Shown here: in pieces, positions 28,842 through 37,760 of the stretch | How positions within the stretch are numbered: the stretch's first letter is position 1 | How the letters are laid out: every line of letters begins with the position of its first letter | Source of the DNA: an uncultured Erythrobacteraceae bacterium | GTDB lineage: Bacteria > Pseudomonadota > Alphaproteobacteria > Sphingomonadales > Sphingomonadaceae | Direction: 5' to 3' | NCBI GenBank assembly: GCA_946482075.1 | Contig: CAMLQG010000002.1 | Coordinates: 15,303-79,302, forward strand | Length of the DNA stretch: 64,000 bases | Made by a program: the position numbers and the translations under genes | The notes under the pieces: generated by a model | The model's database searches: none | What the model saw: the letters and a program-made list of their open reading frames with translations, nothing else | What the model was told of the DNA's origin: nothing

Positions 28842-29543
28842 GTGACAGCAAAAGACCGGGTCGAGCGGATCATCCACGATGCGCGTTTTCCCGATCGTGG
28901 GCTCTCCAAGGAAGTGGCCCGCGCACTCGAAGGGATCGAACGGTTGATAGGAATTGGCGAAATCACGCCGGGACAGCGCCTGATCGAAGAAGATCTCGCA
29001 CGACGCATCAGCACTGGACGGGGCCGAATAAGGGAAGCGCTCCGTATCCTGGCCGGGGAAGGCGTTATCGAGCTAAAAGCCAATAGCGGGGCGCGCTTCC
29101 GCAATCTGGGGCTTGAGGAACTCGCTCTGATTGCCGAAGTGGGCTCGAACATATTCGCGGCCGGCATCGAAGCCTTCCTGCGACGCCATCATTTGCTCGA
29201 AGACACGGTGTTCGAGGATCTCGCCTTTGCCAAGGAACGCATATTCGATGACATGGGCAGCCCGCTCAGCATCATCCTGCGCTCGACCGAGTACCATCTC
29301 GTCGTCAATCATTATTCCGGCAATTTCTATGTCAATAAACTGCATTCCATGCTGCACACGGAACGCCACAACATCGAATTCTCGTCCAAGCTGTCAGACC
29401 AGATCGTGACCGAATTTGCGATGAGCTTTCACGAGATGCACCATCTCCTGTTAAATGGAGATGCCCGTGCGCTCGCGATATTGCAGCACAACAAGATGAT
29501 AATGCAGGATGCGCTCTACGCACAAATCCCCTTGAGCAACTAA
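28842..29543 (+). CDS. GntR family transcriptional regulator, FadR-like
   Basis: About 233 residues from GTG 28842, which has AGGAG at good spacing; the frame is open to GTG 28761 but that lacks a ribosome site. The winged HTH is ITPGQRLIEEDLARRISTGR then GRIREALRILAGEGVIELKA, followed by an all-helical FCD-like ligand domain containing several His residues (HHLL, EYHLVVNHYSGNF, MSFHEMHHLL). FCD domains bind carboxylates or metal. Its divergent position makes it the likely regulator of the receptor-P450 operon. Confidence 0.88.
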   Translation: MTAKDRVERIIHDARFPDRGLSKEVARALEGIERLIGIGEITPGQRLIEEDLARRISTGRGRIREALRILAGEGVIELKANSGARFRNLGLEELALIAEVGSNIFAAGIEAFLRRHHLLEDTVFEDLAFAKERIFDDMGSPLSIILRSTEYHLVVNHYSGNFYVNKLHSMLHTERHNIEFSSKLSDQIVTEFAMSFHEMHHLLLNGDARALAILQHNKMIMQDALYAQIPLSN

Positions 29544-29546
29544 TAC

Positions 29547-29763
29547 TTACCTCCCTTTCCATACGGGCCGTCGCTTCTCGAGAAGGCATGTGGGCCTTCC
29601 TGCGCGTCTTCGGTTGCGAAGACGATGTTCGCGCATGCCCCTCAATCGCATAGCATCCTTCAACGTTGTTGCGGCGATGCTGCCGAAGGCGGCTTTCTTG
29701 GTTTCCTGCACTGAGATCGGCGCATTCGCGGCAATTGCACGAGCCCAGCGATAGGTGTTGTCA
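29547..29763 (-). pseudogene. Enoyl-CoA hydratase/isomerase relic, frameshifted C-terminus
   Basis: Reading the minus strand, ARAIAANAPISVQETKKA and FGSIAATTLKDAMRL are in one frame, ANIVFATEDAQEGPHAF in a second, and LEKRRPVWKGR with its stop back in the first. Together these make the last 65-70 residues of a crotonase-family enoyl-CoA hydratase, including the terminal EKR-P-WKGR. Two frameshifts are needed, the second consistent with loss of one base after HAF. The N-terminal two thirds are absent. It shows that the neighbouring receptors and P450 once sat next to a beta-oxidation-type gene. Confidence 0.8.
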
Positions 29764-29872
29764 GAACAAACACACTTTCCAGATTTCAGCCAAGCTCCGC
29801 CTGACAGCCCCGTTAAGCTAGTAGGGGCATTTGGTCTGACGGAGCCCTTCAGCTGCCGCCGCAAGCGAACGT

Positions 29873-29900
29873 GACCCGGCTGCGCCGAGGCAGCCGGGTC
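29873..29900 (-). terminator. Hairpin downstream of the second TonB receptor gene
   Basis: Perfect 11-bp arms GACCCGGCTGC (29873-29883) and GCAGCCGGGTC (29890-29900) enclose a 6-nt loop, 10 bp after the receptor stop. There is no T-run, so it may stabilise the 3' end instead of terminating on its own. Confidence 0.65.
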
Positions 29901-29910
29901 AGCCCCCTGG

Positions 29911-32454
29911 TTATTTTCCGCTGAACTTGTAGCTGAGGCGGACCCACAACTCGCGGCCGCGGGCAATGGAGGCTGCGGTGTCGGCTAGCAGGCGATAGGG
30001 ACTGTTGGACGGATAGGCCCCCGGATTGCTGCCGGAAAAGGGAGAGTCGCTCGACCGGACGAAGTAGTACTCATTGGTCAGGTTCCGCCCGATGAACGCT
30101 ACTTCCCAGCTATCATCATCCGCGCCGAACCGGAGCGAGGCGTCGAGCAAGGTGTAGCTCGGCTGCTTGCCGCCGGGCGTGTCCGCCGTGTCCGTGAAAT
30201 AGGCGTCGCTGTAGGTGACGTTGCCCGAAAGGCCAATCTTGAACCCGCTGCCCACAGAGGTCTCGTAGTTGAAGCCGGCATTTCCGGTCCACCGCGGTGC
30301 GCGAACGAGCGGCTTTCCTTTCAGATCCTGATAGAAATCGGTGATGCCGGTAAGATCGTTGGTCTGCAGGAAACAGTCTTCTGACGGCTGACCGCGATAG
30401 CACGGCGCGATGAAATCCAGGTACTTACCTTTATTGTAGTTCAACGCACCGTTGAGGCTGAGACCCTGAAGCGGAGTATCGTACGTGAAGTCGAATTCGA
30501 CCCCTTCCGTCCGCGCGCTGGCTGCATTCAGTAGCACCGGATTGACGCCATTGATGGTAAGGCCGACCTGCAGGCCGGTGGTCTTGTAATTGTAGTAGGC
30601 CAGATTGACGCGCAGCGCCCGATTCAGAAGAGCCGCCTTGATACCGCCTTCAAAGCCCTTGGTTTCCTGTGGCTTGTAGATGTGCTGCCCGTTCTGGAAG
30701 GTGGCCTTCTGCGGCACGACTGCGGCAAAGCCTCCTGACAGGAAGCCTTCCTTGTAACCGGCATAGATGTTGAGATCGGGGTTCGGCTTGAACGCCACGG
30801 TGAATTCCGGCGAGATATCGTGGAAGCTGACCTTGCGGTCGATGTCAGGCAAGCCGAAGACCGTGCCGACATCGTTGAGCAATCTCGGGGACGTGACGTC
30901 CAGCGTCTCGACCGCGACCAGCTTCTTCTGTTCCCAGGACGAACGCGCACCGCCGCTGATTTCGATCTCCGGAATCGGGTTCACGATGATCTGGCCGAAG
31001 ATCGACTGGGATTTGCCATCGACCGCATAGTGGTAGTGGTTGCTGCGCAGGCCGATCGCGCCGAACGCGGAGCCGAAGGTCGCGGTCGTCGTGCCCTGCC
31101 TCGTATCACCCTTCGTGTCGGTGATGAGGCCGCCGATCATGAAGTTGATGGGGCCGTCAAAGCTGCTGGTAAGACGCAACTCCTGCGACAATTCCCGCAT
31201 GTGAAGATTGAAATAGCCCGACAGATCCCAGCGCCTGACGAAGGCGCCCGATCCCGCCGGGGCGAGATTGCCCTGGCCATCGAGCCAGTAGGTCGCCCCA
31301 TCATTGAAGAAGGACTGGGTGTAGTTCCCGGTATTGTTCAGGTTCTGTTTGTAAAACCCGGTCTGCGACGTGAAGGTCAGGCTGTCGGTGACGTGGTAGT
31401 TCATCTCCAGGCTGGCCAGGAACTGGTATTGGTCCTGCGTCAGCCCCTTGTCCCAATATTTCGAGTACATCGGGAACAGGGTCTTGGCGTTTGCGACGTT
31501 GGAATAACCGGACTGGTTGATCCTATCCGCCCGGCAATCGTCAATATAGACGTCGTTTGGTAGCCCGATCTGTGTCTGAGGTCGGCCCAGCGGGCACGCG
31601 ACAAACTGCGTATTGGCGGTAGAACCCTGCCCTTTCATCTTGCTGTAAGTCAGTTTGAGCTTCGCATCGAACGGACCGTCATCCTCGAACTTCAAGGTTC
31701 CCCGAATGCCCCAGTCGGACTTGTCAGGCGCATGGCCGTGGCCGACCGGCACGATGAAGGGATAGGCCGGGTTGGCTTCGACGATATTCTTCGCCCAGCC
31801 CTTCATGTCAGAATAGAAGCCGGCAACGCGGAAACCCAGGCTGTCGCTCAGCGGGCCGGAAACATAGGCGTCGGTGCGCCATTCCTTCGCCTTGAATTCA
31901 TATCCGGAAGAGATCTTGGCTTCGAGATCGGGAGTGGGATCGGCACTGTGGATGACGATGATGCCGCCCGGCGAATTCTTACCGAAGAAGAGGGCCTGGG
32001 GGCCTTTCAGCACTTCGACCTGAGCGGTGTCGAAATCGGCCATGCGGCGGATCGTGGCGCGGCCGATGGCGACACCATCGATATTGAAGGAGACGGCCTG
32101 ATCGTTCAGCGCGTTATTGTCGGCTCCGGAAATGCCGCGGATCGCAATGATGCCGCCCTGCTGCGTGCCGCCTCCTTCACCGATGATCAGCGAGGGAACG
32201 GCGCGCGCCATTGAATCGACGTTGTTGACAGCGAAGTTCTGCAATTGCTCGCTGCCGAGCGCCGTCACAGACACCGGAACCTGCAGGGCGGTTTCCTCTC
32301 TTTTGCGGGCTGTGACAACAATCTCACTGGCTGCGATGGACGGTTTTTCATCGACGGCCTGCCCGTGGGCCATGCTCGCGCCGGCCAGAAGCGCCGCACC
32401 CGAAGTCGTCGCCATAGCGGCGACACGTAAAAACTTCGTCAATCCTGTCTTCAT
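29911..32454 (-). CDS. TonB-dependent receptor
   Basis: 847 residues with a GGGGAG ribosome site 6 nt before the ATG. Signal peptide to about AHGQ, TonB box SEIVVTARKREETALQVPV, plug with VEVLKGPQALFFGKNSPGGI, barrel ending WVRLSYKFSGK. It is closely similar in layout to the receptor at 26151 (shared FNIDGVAIG, RRMADFD, SGPLSDS and FYSDMKGW segments), so the two probably arose by duplication and recognise related ligands. Downstream lies the enoyl-CoA hydratase relic. Confidence 0.94.
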   Translation of the reverse strand: MKTGLTKFLRVAAMATTSGAALLAGASMAHGQAVDEKPSIAASEIVVTARKREETALQVPVSVTALGSEQLQNFAVNNVDSMARAVPSLIIGEGGGTQQGGIIAIRGISGADNNALNDQAVSFNIDGVAIGRATIRRMADFDTAQVEVLKGPQALFFGKNSPGGIIVIHSADPTPDLEAKISSGYEFKAKEWRTDAYVSGPLSDSLGFRVAGFYSDMKGWAKNIVEANPAYPFIVPVGHGHAPDKSDWGIRGTLKFEDDGPFDAKLKLTYSKMKGQGSTANTQFVACPLGRPQTQIGLPNDVYIDDCRADRINQSGYSNVANAKTLFPMYSKYWDKGLTQDQYQFLASLEMNYHVTDSLTFTSQTGFYKQNLNNTGNYTQSFFNDGATYWLDGQGNLAPAGSGAFVRRWDLSGYFNLHMRELSQELRLTSSFDGPINFMIGGLITDTKGDTRQGTTTATFGSAFGAIGLRSNHYHYAVDGKSQSIFGQIIVNPIPEIEISGGARSSWEQKKLVAVETLDVTSPRLLNDVGTVFGLPDIDRKVSFHDISPEFTVAFKPNPDLNIYAGYKEGFLSGGFAAVVPQKATFQNGQHIYKPQETKGFEGGIKAALLNRALRVNLAYYNYKTTGLQVGLTINGVNPVLLNAASARTEGVEFDFTYDTPLQGLSLNGALNYNKGKYLDFIAPCYRGQPSEDCFLQTNDLTGITDFYQDLKGKPLVRAPRWTGNAGFNYETSVGSGFKIGLSGNVTYSDAYFTDTADTPGGKQPSYTLLDASLRFGADDDSWEVAFIGRNLTNEYYFVRSSDSPFSGSNPGAYPSNSPYRLLADTAASIARGRELWVRLSYKFSGK

Positions 32455-32898
32455 TATGCGCTCCCCGTCTTAAGGGCGACTCTAGTCGCCTCATTGAGGC
32501 ACTGACAATACTAGGCAGCGACTGTAAAAATCACCCCCAAAGCGCATAAAGATTAGCATAATAGCGCAATTCCGAAATGGTAACTATGAAGTGCCGATTT
32601 GGATATTATGATATTTTTGATATATCAAACAAAATTAAATTATATTCTTTTGTAAGAATTCAAACGGAGTAGAGCGGATTTGGTCTTGTCGGCGCGCTCG
32701 GTCGGCGTCCGCAGACGGGTCTTGTAGGTCTGTCTGTCGATGGTATGGCGTCGAAGGAAATGTGGTTGTGGACGTTGGCACAAACCGAGGCGAACTGCTG
32801 CGCACGCCGCCCGCAGCAGATGTCCCTGCTGCACTATCCAGATGCTTTCCTTTGCAGCTTGTGTCATTGATCCGTGGCAGGCGCCTGCCGATGCCGTA
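32455..32898. other. AT-rich intergenic region
   Basis: About 440 bp between divergent genes. The part 32510-32660 is much richer in A/T than its surroundings and likely holds the receptor promoter. Open frames here (for example from 32740) lack codon character or family similarity and are not called. Confidence 0.5.
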
Positions 32899-33663
32899 AT
32901 GCCAGACTGGTGTTTCACCATGTTGAAGTCCAATCCTCTGCCACCTGCACTGCGAAAGCACCCTTCCGATCAGATCGGAACCTGTAGCGCGGAGCCAGAA
33001 TATTACGCGTTCATGCTCGTGGCGGGAGACAGCGGACAACCGATCTTCCATCTGGAATCCATGTGGGTCGGCTGGCACGATTTCGGTCGTCGGATCGAAA
33101 TTCGCCGCAGCCGGTTAGTCCGAGCTAGTTTTGCGGAGGGATGGCGGCATGTCGGCCTCCCCTATCGCTTCATCCGAAACAAAGAGGATTGGGTCGAGTA
33201 TTTGCTCGTCGGCGGCGGCGCTCTGGTCGAGCGCGAACTCGCCGAGCGGATCATCCCCTATTACCTCAAAGATCATATAGCGTATCCCCATGGTGCACGG
33301 AGCTTCAGTGACCCGGATTTGCTTGAACCGGGAGCTCTCAATAGGGCTCCCAGCGCAAAGTTGCGAATGGCGGTGCTCACGCGGGACAAGCGAAGATGTC
33401 GGATTTGCGGCAGGAGGCCTGAGGACCACCTCGATTTAGAGCTACATGTCCACCATATTCGGCCCTGGCGCGTGGGCGGGCTTACCAACGACTTTAATCT
33501 GATCACCTTGTGTCAGACATGCCACAAGGGTCTTGATCCGCATTTTGACCCGACACTGTTCGATTATATCGAGACAGGTGAACGCTCATTTCTCAATCGC
33601 CTTCGCCGGGCGGTGGACAATTATCGGGGCGGGAGCGCCGGGCCACATAACGCGCGAAGCTGA
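32899..33663 (+). CDS. HNH endonuclease domain protein
   Basis: About 254 residues from ATG 32899; the start is uncertain because the frame is open to 32740 but the first 53 codons look non-coding. Residues about 160-230 form an HNH nuclease: RDKRRCRICG (Cys-x2-Cys), then ELHVHHIRPWRVGGLTNDFN and LCQTCHKGLDPHFD (Cys-x2-Cys-His). The N-terminal 150 residues (YYAFMLVAGDSGQPIFHLES and WVEYLLVGGGALVERELAE) match nothing I recognise. No methyltransferase, integrase or phage gene adjoins, so it may be a stand-alone defence or mobile nuclease. Confidence 0.75.
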   Translation: MPDWCFTMLKSNPLPPALRKHPSDQIGTCSAEPEYYAFMLVAGDSGQPIFHLESMWVGWHDFGRRIEIRRSRLVRASFAEGWRHVGLPYRFIRNKEDWVEYLLVGGGALVERELAERIIPYYLKDHIAYPHGARSFSDPDLLEPGALNRAPSAKLRMAVLTRDKRRCRICGRRPEDHLDLELHVHHIRPWRVGGLTNDFNLITLCQTCHKGLDPHFDPTLFDYIETGERSFLNRLRRAVDNYRGGSAGPHNARS

Positions 33664-33861
33664 CCCGGATGTTGGCGCTGGCGATCATCGCCGCTTAGGG
33701 CCCGCGTAGGTCGCCGCGTCGCTCCAAACGTGAGGGGCTTTTTTCCAGGCAAACTTCAGCGATGTGAGTATCCGCTCCAGGATTTGGCCGTTCGAATGTC
33801 CAGCGGCAGTTCCTGAAAGCTGCCGCTCGTCGATATCCGCTTCCAGTGGATGAGTTGCTGA

Positions 33862-34557
33862 TCAATACTCGTCATGGACCTTTACCCAGCTCATGGTGCC
33901 ATCGGTTTCGTTCCGACCCTTGGGCGTCAGGTCGAGCCAATTGAATGCGCCCATCAATAGCTCGGTGCCGCGATGATAGGTCGAGTAGCTATGGAAGGTG
34001 TCGCCGCGCTCGTCTTTCACGAAAACACTCAAGCCGAACATGTCGGAGGCGCGCTGGATCGTGGTCAGACCGAAGTTGTAGAGCGCACGTCCGGTCTCAC
34101 GGTCCTCCTGCGAGAACGACACGCCGAAATCATAGTTGAAGTCGCTCTCGACTGAACTCACCCAGGGAAAGGTCCAGCCCATTCGCACCCTGGCAGCCTG
34201 AATTTGCTCGACCGGCGCACGTGAGACTGCGGCAAGGCTGAGATCGGCATGCTCGAAATGCTGCCGGGCCGCATCGGCGTGGTCCATCGTGTAGGAGCAA
34301 CCTGGACACAGATGATCCGAACCCGGCGTCAGCATGAAGTGATAGATGGCGAGCTGGCTGCGGTTCTCAAAGAGATCGCCCAGGGTGCGTGGGCCGTCTG
34401 GTCCCTGGAAGACATACGGTTTGTCGATCCGGACCCAGGGTAATCGCCGCCGCTCGGCGCGCAATTCGTCGAGCGCATGGGTCATGGCGCGCTCCTTCTC
34501 GAACAGCGCCTTACGTGCAGTCAACCATTCGTCGCGGGATACTGTCTGGTGTTGCAT
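33862..34557 (-). CDS. DUF899 family thioredoxin-like protein
   Basis: 231 residues from ATG 34557, with GAGGAG 7 nt upstream. It begins VSRDEWLTARKALFEKERAM and has LPWVRIDKPYVFQGPDGPRT, LYHFMLTPGSDHLCPGCSY-like (here IYHFMLTPGSDHLCPGCSYT) with a CPGC redox motif, and a C-terminal FNWLDLTPKGRNE. These define DUF899, a thioredoxin-fold family of unknown substrate. It is downstream of a small membrane protein gene on the same strand (23 bp apart) and divergent from a TPR/HTH regulator. Confidence 0.9.
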   Translation of the reverse strand: MQHQTVSRDEWLTARKALFEKERAMTHALDELRAERRRLPWVRIDKPYVFQGPDGPRTLGDLFENRSQLAIYHFMLTPGSDHLCPGCSYTMDHADAARQHFEHADLSLAAVSRAPVEQIQAARVRMGWTFPWVSSVESDFNYDFGVSFSQEDRETGRALYNFGLTTIQRASDMFGLSVFVKDERGDTFHSYSTYHRGTELLMGAFNWLDLTPKGRNETDGTMSWVKVHDEY

Positions 34558-34580
34558 CGTCATTCTCCTCTGCTGGATAT

Positions 34581-34811
34581 TCAGCCGCGGCGGGCAAGGT
34601 CCAGCCAGCGCGGCAAGTGGAAAAGGCTCATGAGGACGTACATTGCGGTCATACTGTCGATCGGAAGCATGCGGGTGCCCGCCGCGCAAAGCCCCAGCGG
34701 CCGCGCATCAACTGTGGCGATCAGCGCCATCAACGCGAAGGTCGGCGATGCCGCGAGGCCGAGCCAGCGGACCTTGTCATGCGCCTTGTTTGTGGTGGCC
34801 GTCATCGTCAT
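34581..34811 (-). CDS. Small membrane protein, co-transcribed with DUF899
   Basis: 76 residues with two hydrophobic segments (about 16-34, LGLAASPTFALMALIATVDA, and about 50-66, PIDSMTAMYVLMSLFHLP). No named family comes to mind, but the spacing of 23 bp to the DUF899 gene and the readable membrane topology support it as real. Met at 34805 is an alternative start. It may anchor or assist the DUF899 protein. Confidence 0.7.
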   Translation of the reverse strand: MTMTATTNKAHDKVRWLGLAASPTFALMALIATVDARPLGLCAAGTRMLPIDSMTAMYVLMSLFHLPRWLDLARRG

Positions 34812-34890
34812 GCTCCGGTTGTCCTTGGGTCGATCCGGAGCTTAGGGGCAGTGAAGGACGGGTGAGAGTTACAAGTGTGGCGGGATTTCG

Positions 34891-36111
34891 ATGGACTCAC
34901 TGATCACCGCCGCCGCCCGGTCGCTCGCTCAAGGCGATCCGCTCAGTGCCCTGAAGCGCATTGCGCTGCGCGAAGACCCGCCGGCAGTCGCCCTGCGCGG
35001 CACAGCGATGGCGCAACTCGGCGATCTGGTGAAAGCCAAGGAACTCCTGCGCCGGGCTGGGCGAGCCTTCGGTTCGCGGGAACCGATCGCCCGCGCGCGG
35101 TGCCATGTCGCCGAAGCCGAGATCGCGTTGGTTCTTCGCGACATCGGCGCGCCAATGCGCCACCTCAAGGACGCGCGAGAGATGCTCGGCCGGTATGGCG
35201 ACCGCGCCAATGAGGCGCATGCCGGCTATCTGCTGGCGCGTCGACTTCTCCTGATCGGGCGAGTCGATGAAGCGCAAGCAATCCTCGAAGCGCTCGATCC
35301 TAGTGCGCTCCCGCCCGCTTCGCGCGCGGGCGCCTGGCTGGTCGCCGCAGGCATCGCAATCCGGCGGATCGAAGCCGCACCGGCTCGAGCCGCACTCGAC
35401 AAGGCGGCGCTGGCGGCGGAGCAGACCAGCATTGCCGCACTTGTGGCGGAAGTCGAACGCGCCGTGCAGGCCTTCGAGGCGCCCGCTGCGCGGCTGGTGG
35501 CACGAAGCGAAGAGCGGCTACTCGGTTTGGGCGAGGTCGAGGCGCTGATCGCTTCGGATGCGCTTGTCGTCGATGCGACGCGATGTCTCGTCCGCATGAA
35601 ACGAAAGATCATTCCCCTGGTAAGTCGCCCGGTGCTGTTCGCGTTGCTACGTGCTCTCGCCGAGGCATGGCCCGGCGACGTTTCGCGCGAGATCCTGCTT
35701 ATGCGCGCCTTCCGCGCGCGTCAGGCAGACGAATCTCATCGCGCGCGTCTGCGCGTTGAAATCGGCCGACTGCGGTCCGAACTGGGCACATTCGCGGGAG
35801 TCCAGGCGACCGAGAGCGGCTTCGTGCTTGAGCCTGGCGGCGCGTGCCGGGTGGTCGTGCTAATGCCACCCCGGGAAAACGAGCACGCCGATGTGCTGGC
35901 GCTGCTCGCCGACGGGGAGGCTTGGTCCAGCTCGGCGCTGGCGCTCGCACTCGACATCAGTCCGCGCACCGTTCAACGCGCGCTGGAGGCTCTTGCCACG
36001 GCAGGCAAGGTCGACTCCTTCGGTCGAGGCCGGGCCTGCCGCTGGATGGCGCGTCAGGTGCCTGGTTTCCCGACAAGCTTGTTACTCCCGGCACCGCTGC
36101 CGACCGGTTAG
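34891..36111 (+). CDS. TPR-like protein with two C-terminal winged-helix/HTH segments, putative regulator
   Basis: 406 residues. The first 200 are Ala/Arg/Leu-rich helical repeats of TPR type (AKELLRRAGRAF, ARCHVAEAEIALVLRD, AGYLLARRLLLIGRVDEAQA). Residues about 215-305 look like an OmpR/SARP-type winged helix (SREILLMRAFRARQADESHR then ARLRVEIGRLRSELG and a wing GFVLEPGG). Residues about 335-385 contain a second HTH (SSSALALALDISPRTVQRAL). It has no receiver domain. It is divergent from the DUF899 pair and is followed 57 bp later by a beta-propeller gene, so it may regulate both. Confidence 0.75.
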   Translation: MDSLITAAARSLAQGDPLSALKRIALREDPPAVALRGTAMAQLGDLVKAKELLRRAGRAFGSREPIARARCHVAEAEIALVLRDIGAPMRHLKDAREMLGRYGDRANEAHAGYLLARRLLLIGRVDEAQAILEALDPSALPPASRAGAWLVAAGIAIRRIEAAPARAALDKAALAAEQTSIAALVAEVERAVQAFEAPAARLVARSEERLLGLGEVEALIASDALVVDATRCLVRMKRKIIPLVSRPVLFALLRALAEAWPGDVSREILLMRAFRARQADESHRARLRVEIGRLRSELGTFAGVQATESGFVLEPGGACRVVVLMPPRENEHADVLALLADGEAWSSSALALALDISPRTVQRALEALATAGKVDSFGRGRACRWMARQVPGFPTSLLLPAPLPTG

Positions 36112-36168
36112 CCTCCTCATCATCAAACGAGGCAACGATCCGCCTTTTCATGATAAGGAGTATGCATT

Positions 36169-36819
36169 GTGAGACATTCCGTAGCCGAGATCCTCCGCGA
36201 GTACGGGCCCTTTCCCGGCAAGGAGGCCGTCCATGGGGTCAGCTACGATGGAGAGCGCGTCTGGTTTGCGACCGGCGACCGGGTGAACGCACTCGATCCC
36301 GATAGCGGAACGATCACCGGCGCGATCGAGGTGCCGGCGCATGCGGGCACTGCCTTCGACGGCACCCATCTGTATCAGATCGCCGAGGCGGTGATCCGCA
36401 AGATCGACCGAAAAACCGGCGAAGTCGTCGCCACCATCCCCGCGCCCGGCAATGGTGGGGATTCGGGCCTCGCTTGGGGGGAGGGGTCACTTTGGGTGGG
36501 TCAACACCGCGACCGCAAGATCCACCAGATCGATCCCGAGACGGGCGCGGTGCTGCGCACCATCGTATCCGATCGCTTCGTCACCGGCGTCAGCTGGGTC
36601 GATGGTGAGCTTTGGCATGGCACCTGGGAAGAGGATGCGAGCGACATCCGCCGCATCGATCCGGAGAGTGGTGAGGTGTTTCAACGGCTCGACATGCCCC
36701 CCGGCACCGGCGTCTCAGGCCTGGAATCGGACCGCGAAGACCGCTTTTTCTGCGGCGGGGGCGGCAGTGGCAAGGTTCGGGTGGTGCGCGCCGGCAGGAG
36801 CCGGTCGGGTGACGGCTAA
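36169..36819 (+). CDS. Cytoplasmic beta-propeller protein (glutamine cyclotransferase/SMP-30-like fold)
   Basis: 216 residues from GTG 36169, preceded by AAGGAG at 8 nt. At least four repeat units of the form V-W-x-(A/G)...I-x-x-I-D-P-x-T-G are visible (VWFATGDRVNALDPDSGTI, IRKIDRKTGEVVATI, SLWVGQHRDRKIHQIDPETG, DIRRIDPESGEVF), giving a partial propeller of 4-5 blades. There is no signal peptide. Length and repeats fit small 'PQQ-like' propellers that bind metals or ligands; the function is unknown. It lies behind the TPR/HTH gene. Confidence 0.78.
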   Translation: MRHSVAEILREYGPFPGKEAVHGVSYDGERVWFATGDRVNALDPDSGTITGAIEVPAHAGTAFDGTHLYQIAEAVIRKIDRKTGEVVATIPAPGNGGDSGLAWGEGSLWVGQHRDRKIHQIDPETGAVLRTIVSDRFVTGVSWVDGELWHGTWEEDASDIRRIDPESGEVFQRLDMPPGTGVSGLESDREDRFFCGGGGSGKVRVVRAGRSRSGDG

Positions 36820-37278
36820 ACCGATTTTCACGCTCTCGACGGCGGCCAAGCGCGGCTTTTGGGTTGGTATCGATGCGCAAATTCAATTTTCTACTTCCGC
36901 TGACATCCCGGTCATTAAGTACGTCTGTCGTGCTACCCGTAAGCGGACATCGAGCGTCGTTATCGTTCTCGACAGTAGCACATGATGATGATCACTTCAT
37001 TTATGCCGCGAAGGTGCGTTTTCGTCTGGTGCCCGGCATCTGTGAGGACGCCATACAACGTCGTCGAGAGGCTCGAAGCCCGACGCGTGGATCATGAGTC
37101 AGGCATTTCCCCAGTATTCTCTCTGAAGAAAACACATTGCGGCACGAACACTGCACAAATCGTGCTTGAACTCGTTGCACCCCGAACCCGCCACACCCTA
37201 TCATAAGTAGGGTTCAATCGTTGGCGCGTGACATCCATTCTGAGAAAATATCCATTGGGATATTTCAGGAGGATAATC
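36820..37278. other. Intergenic region without a gene
   Basis: About 460 bp. Short open frames on both strands have no family similarity, ribosome site or consistent codon use. The last 20 bp hold a CAGGAGGAT ribosome site for the next gene. Confidence 0.5.
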
Positions 37279-37629
37279 ATGAACTTTGCCTGGAAGGCTT
37301 CTCTGGCCGCTATCGGCGGATTGATTTTTATGCCGGCAGCCTATTCGCAACCCGCAGATCCCGCCCCGAACTCGCCACCCGCTGCCCAGGGCAGCTTCAC
37401 ACAGGACGACATCCAGAAGTTCGCGAAGTCGGTCCTTGAGGTGAACAAGATTCAGGCCGACACCGCAACCCCCGCGGCGGACAAGCAAGCAAAGATGCTA
37501 GCGGCCGTGCAAAAGAATGGTTTGGATCCGGCAAAATTCGACGCCATCGCTCAGGCGGCGCAAAGCGATCCTGACCTCAGGAAACAGATTCAGATCGCTG
37601 CGGCCTCCCAGCAGCAGTCCCGACCCTGA
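37279..37629 (+). CDS. Exported DUF4168 protein
   Basis: 116 residues from ATG 37279, preceded by CAGGAGGATAATC. A signal peptide ends near AYSQ. The mature part, SFTQDDIQKFAKSVLEVNKI then KMLAAVQKNGLDPAKFDAIA and a closing DPDLRKQIQ, is the DUF4168 domain, a short helical periplasmic family of unknown function. It is monocistronic. Confidence 0.9.
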   Translation: MNFAWKASLAAIGGLIFMPAAYSQPADPAPNSPPAAQGSFTQDDIQKFAKSVLEVNKIQADTATPAADKQAKMLAAVQKNGLDPAKFDAIAQAAQSDPDLRKQIQIAAASQQQSRP

Positions 37630-37760
37630 GCGCCCTACGCGGAACCTCCCGCCGAGCATGGCTTCCGGCACGTCTGGGCGGATCGTATGCCGAGGCTTGT
37701 AACGGCCAATCAATTCAGCTGATTTCGCCGCACACGATATAGAGCGAGGCGAGGAGCGCC

